64,000 nucleotides of DNA, from assembly GCF_004361815.1 (NCBI RefSeq), contig NZ_SNWA01000001.1, positions 1,550,001 to 1,614,000 of the forward strand, read 5' to 3'. Below the pieces are notes generated by a model, which ran no database searches, was not told where the DNA came from, and saw only the letters and a list, made by a program, of their open reading frames with translations. Positions 62,227-64,000 of the stretch are shown in pieces (positions within the stretch are counted from its first letter, which is position 1; each line of letters begins with the position of its first letter). The translations under genes and the position numbers were made by a program. This DNA comes from Paraburkholderia sp. BL10I2N1. Its GTDB lineage: Bacteria > Pseudomonadota > Gammaproteobacteria > Burkholderiales > Burkholderiaceae.

Positions 62227-62867
62227 GCGCCGGCTCCGTCTGCGACGTAAGGGTTCGTGCGCCGTTCGGCGCCGAAGGTCGACGTTGGCCCGTGGCCGGG
62301 CACGAAGGTCACATCGTCGCCGAGGGGCCAGAGCTTTTCGCGGATCGCACGGACCAGGTCGCCATGATTGCCCCGTGGGAAATCCGTACGTCCGATTGAG
62401 CCGGCAAACAGCACATCGCCGACTAGCGCAAGCCGATGCGCGCGGCTAAAGAAGATCACGTGGCCGGGCGTGTGGCCAGGGCAATGGTAGACCTCGAGCG
62501 TCTCGTTGCCGAACTGGACCGATTCGCCATCCCGGAGCCACCGGTCCGGCTCGAAAGCCTCCGCGGCCGGAAAGCCAAAGCGCGCGCTTTGCGTCGGCAA
62601 CTGATCGATCCAGAAGCGCTCTTCTTCATGCGGGCCCTCAATCTGCACGCCGTAGTGCGCGGCGAGTGTCTTCGCGCCAGCGCAGTGGTCGATGTGACCG
62701 TGCGTGAGCAACACCTTCTCGACGGTCACCTTCTGGCGCGCAACCTCACCCTGGATCACGTCGAGGTCACCGCCGGGGTCGACGATCGCGGCGCGCCCGC
62801 TCGACTCGCAGACGAGCAGCGAACTGTTCTGCTGGAAGGGGGTAACGGGGATGAGAGTGACTTTCAT
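62223..62867 (-). CDS. MBL-fold metallo-hydrolase (glyoxalase II-like)
   Basis: A 214-residue metallo-beta-lactamase fold protein. The zinc motif is [14 protein letters not shown] (HxHxDH), with further ligands in [29 protein letters not shown] and PGHGPTS. Similar to YcbL-type glyoxalase II homologues, thought to hydrolyse S-lactoylglutathione or related thioesters. The start [14 protein letters not shown] at 62867 matches the family; an in-frame ATG at 62927 lacks similarity. Confidence 0.93.
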   Translation of the reverse strand: MKVTLIPVTPFQQNSSLLVCESSGRAAIVDPGGDLDVIQGEVARQKVTVEKVLLTHGHIDHCAGAKTLAAHYGVQIEGPHEEERFWIDQLPTQSARFGFPAAEAFEPDRWLRDGESVQFGNETLEVYHCPGHTPGHVIFFSRAHRLALVGDVLFAGSIGRTDFPRGNHGDLVRAIREKLWPLGDDVTFVPGHGPTSTFGAERRTNPYVADGAGA

Positions 62868-63494
62868 GACGACGCCGCAACGCTGCAAAAGCCCTGATTG
62901 TACCGGCCGCCGTCGCCCGCCGCCCATGTGCCGAATGGCGGATAGGTAGTGCTCATTTTTGCATCAATAGTGAAAATGAATCAAGGTTTTGAGTCGCTCG
63001 CCATCCCGAAAAACTGTTTTGGGTATAATGACCGAATCGTGCACGGAAATCGTGCTGTCATCAGGCGATGTGTCACCCTTTTTTGGGGTGGCTGAATTGG
63101 TCGTCATCAAGTAAGTGCCGTCGGTGTTCGACGGCAAATCACGCATCGACTGCGGTCGATGCGCACGTCTTGTCCAGCCAGACGCAACGCGTCTGCAACG
63201 GCCTTGCTGCCGTGCTGCTGGATGGGGCCTACGCCGCTGTTCCTGCGTCCTGCGTTCTGGACGCAAGAACGTGATTGCCACGTTCGATGGCGGCTTGTGG
63301 GGTCTGGTCAGGCTGCCGGGGACAGGTTGCGCCAGACGTGAAAACTAACCGTGCGGTAGCGGCAGAGTGTGTCGCATCCGGGCTTTCGAAGCTCTGCGCA
63401 TAGCGCAGCGTTTCGCTTTGCCTTGGCCGCCGGAGTCGCATGCAATCCGTAGCAACTGGCTGCGAGATGCGGCTCGACAACGAAAAAACGTCTT
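62868..63494. other. Intergenic region with a run of stem-loops
   Basis: 627 bp between the MBL gene and rlpA. No supported gene. A 47-codon leftward ORF (63108-62964, MTTNSATPKKGDTSPDDSTI...) has no ribosome binding site. A TATAAT (63024-63029) lacks a -35. The stem-loops from 63041 to 63285 are listed separately. Confidence 0.55.
63041..63285. ncRNA. Candidate structured RNA or rlpA leader (seven consecutive stem-loops)
   Basis: Seven local stems follow each other: GCACG/CGTGC (63041-63055); GTCACCC/GGGTGGC (63072-63092); GCCGTCG/CGACGGC (63117-63135); CGCATCGAC/GTCGATGCG (63142-63163, TGCG loop); CGTCT/AGACG (63166-63184); TGCGTCC/GGACGCA (63244-63265); GAACGTG/CACGTTC (63267-63285). Such density without an ORF suggests a folded RNA, on either strand. 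It ends about 210 bp before rlpA. It could also be degenerate repeat DNA. Confidence 0.3.
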
Positions 63495-64000
63495 ATGAAT
63501 GTCCGACTAGCTCGACGTATCGGGAGTCTTTTTGCCTTTTTAGTGCTGACAGGGTGCGCGATGCCCCCTGGCCCGGCCGAACAGACCGGAGGCGCGTCGC
63601 TGCCCACAAAGGGTGCGCGTCTGGCGGGCACCGGTGCGCCTCAGGCGTACGGCGCGGGAACGGGCGCGTCGGGCGACGCGAACGGCACGTTGCTTGCCAA
63701 CGCCGAACCGCTCTCTGACAAGGGCACCGACGTTTCCGATTTCCATCAGACGGGCCGCGCTTCCTGGTACGGCCGATTCTTCCATGGCCGCCGCACTGCA
63801 AACGGCGAACGCTACGACATGCACGCCCTCACGGCCGCGCACAAGACGCTGCCGCTCGGCTCGTACGTCCGTGTGACGAATCCTGACACCTCGCGTTCGG
63901 TTGTCGTACGGATCAACGACCGTGGGCCGTACGTCCGCAGCCGCGTGATCGACCTGTCGTATGCGGCCGCCAAGGCCATTGGCATGCAGCACCTCGGCAC
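63495..64000 (+). CDS. rlpA: Septal ring lipoprotein RlpA, N-terminal part (runs off the window)
   Basis: The frame opens [21 protein letters not shown], a lipoprotein signal with lipobox LTGC. A Gly/Ala-rich linker (about 25-90) follows, then the double-psi beta-barrel domain: [64 protein letters not shown]. RlpA is an outer-membrane-attached lytic transglycosylase that trims denuded glycan at the septum. His/Asp of the active site are present. The SPOR domain and stop lie beyond the window; 168 codons are visible. Confidence 0.93.
   Translation, partial: MNVRLARRIGSLFAFLVLTGCAMPPGPAEQTGGASLPTKGARLAGTGAPQAYGAGTGASGDANGTLLANAEPLSDKGTDVSDFHQTGRASWYGRFFHGRRTANGERYDMHALTAAHKTLPLGSYVRVTNPDTSRSVVVRINDRGPYVRSRVIDLSYAAAKAIGMQHLG

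Noticed and set aside
62964..63108. Leftward 47-codon ORF (MTTNSATPKK...)
   Set aside because: No ribosome binding site, no family, and it overlaps the stem-loop cluster; not enough to call a gene.
1..64000. CRISPR arrays, prophage, toxin-antitoxin pair or anti-phage island
   Set aside because: Looked for regularly spaced direct repeats, phage structural or integrase genes and small paired genes; none was found. The XerC gene is the housekeeping type in its usual operon.

Overview
The window is GC-rich and reads as a chromosome segment of a Burkholderia-group betaproteobacterium, most likely Paraburkholderia. The evidence is the gene order xerC - DUF484 - dapF - lpxL - metK, the short H-NS-type protein, the codon usage, and a dispersed hairpin element (a CCTACTTTTCTTTG stem) that I recall as common in that group. 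I call about 49 protein genes or gene remnants and two candidate RNAs. No rRNA, tRNA, CRISPR or prophage was seen.

Layout. 1-4.5 kb: chromosome-dimer resolution, lysine/peptidoglycan, lipid A and S-adenosylmethionine genes. 5.3-9 kb: single metabolic and membrane genes (PhyH dioxygenase, YghZ-type aldo-keto reductase, fatty acid desaturase). 9.3-16.8 kb: an MFS exporter followed by a complete RND tripartite efflux operon read right to left. 16.9-21.7 kb: a candidate small RNA, an SrkA-type kinase, a DUF3857/transglutaminase protein and a PepSY membrane protein downstream of a Fur-box-like site. 21.7-23.2 kb: an intact IS50-group IS4-family element with a 9-bp target duplication. 23.3-30.9 kb: a seven-gene molybdenum hydroxylase operon of the cox type (coxS-L-M-D-E-G and an xdhC/coxF-like gene). 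Its large subunit carries the form II signature AYRGAGR, so carbon monoxide may not be the substrate. 31.1-33.2 kb: a roughly 300-bp-arm inverted repeat, one arm of which is split by a second IS4-family element with a 10-bp target duplication. 33.3-39.1 kb: amino-acid permease, a soluble two-component pair, ferredoxin-NADP reductase and a LysE exporter.

39.3-46.6 kb holds a sugar module: a YtfQ/YtfR/YtfT/YjfF-type ABC importer, a LacI-type repressor and an aldose 1-epimerase. Matching ACTAATAAT palindromes lie in front of both the importer and the epimerase, one overlapping the 3' end of the repressor gene. This points to a small autonomous regulon for a galactose-like (possibly furanose) sugar.

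46.6-64 kb is a mixture of single genes: an EEP-family phosphohydrolase, a Lon-like AAA ATPase, an L2HGDH-type oxidase, HiPIP, a decayed MHS-family transporter, an amidase, a dienelactone hydrolase, a LivK-type binding protein, an MFS transporter, a HugZ-like protein, an H-NS protein behind an AT-rich promoter region, a CDF metal transporter, an Lrp regulator, an exonuclease with an MBL-fold hydrolase, and the 5' part of rlpA. The last is preceded by a run of strong stem-loops.

I did not find a clearly new multi-gene system. The observations most worth follow-up are the two candidate structured RNAs, the interrupted giant inverted repeat, the sugar regulon operators, and a 28-bp perfect palindrome behind the two-component operon.
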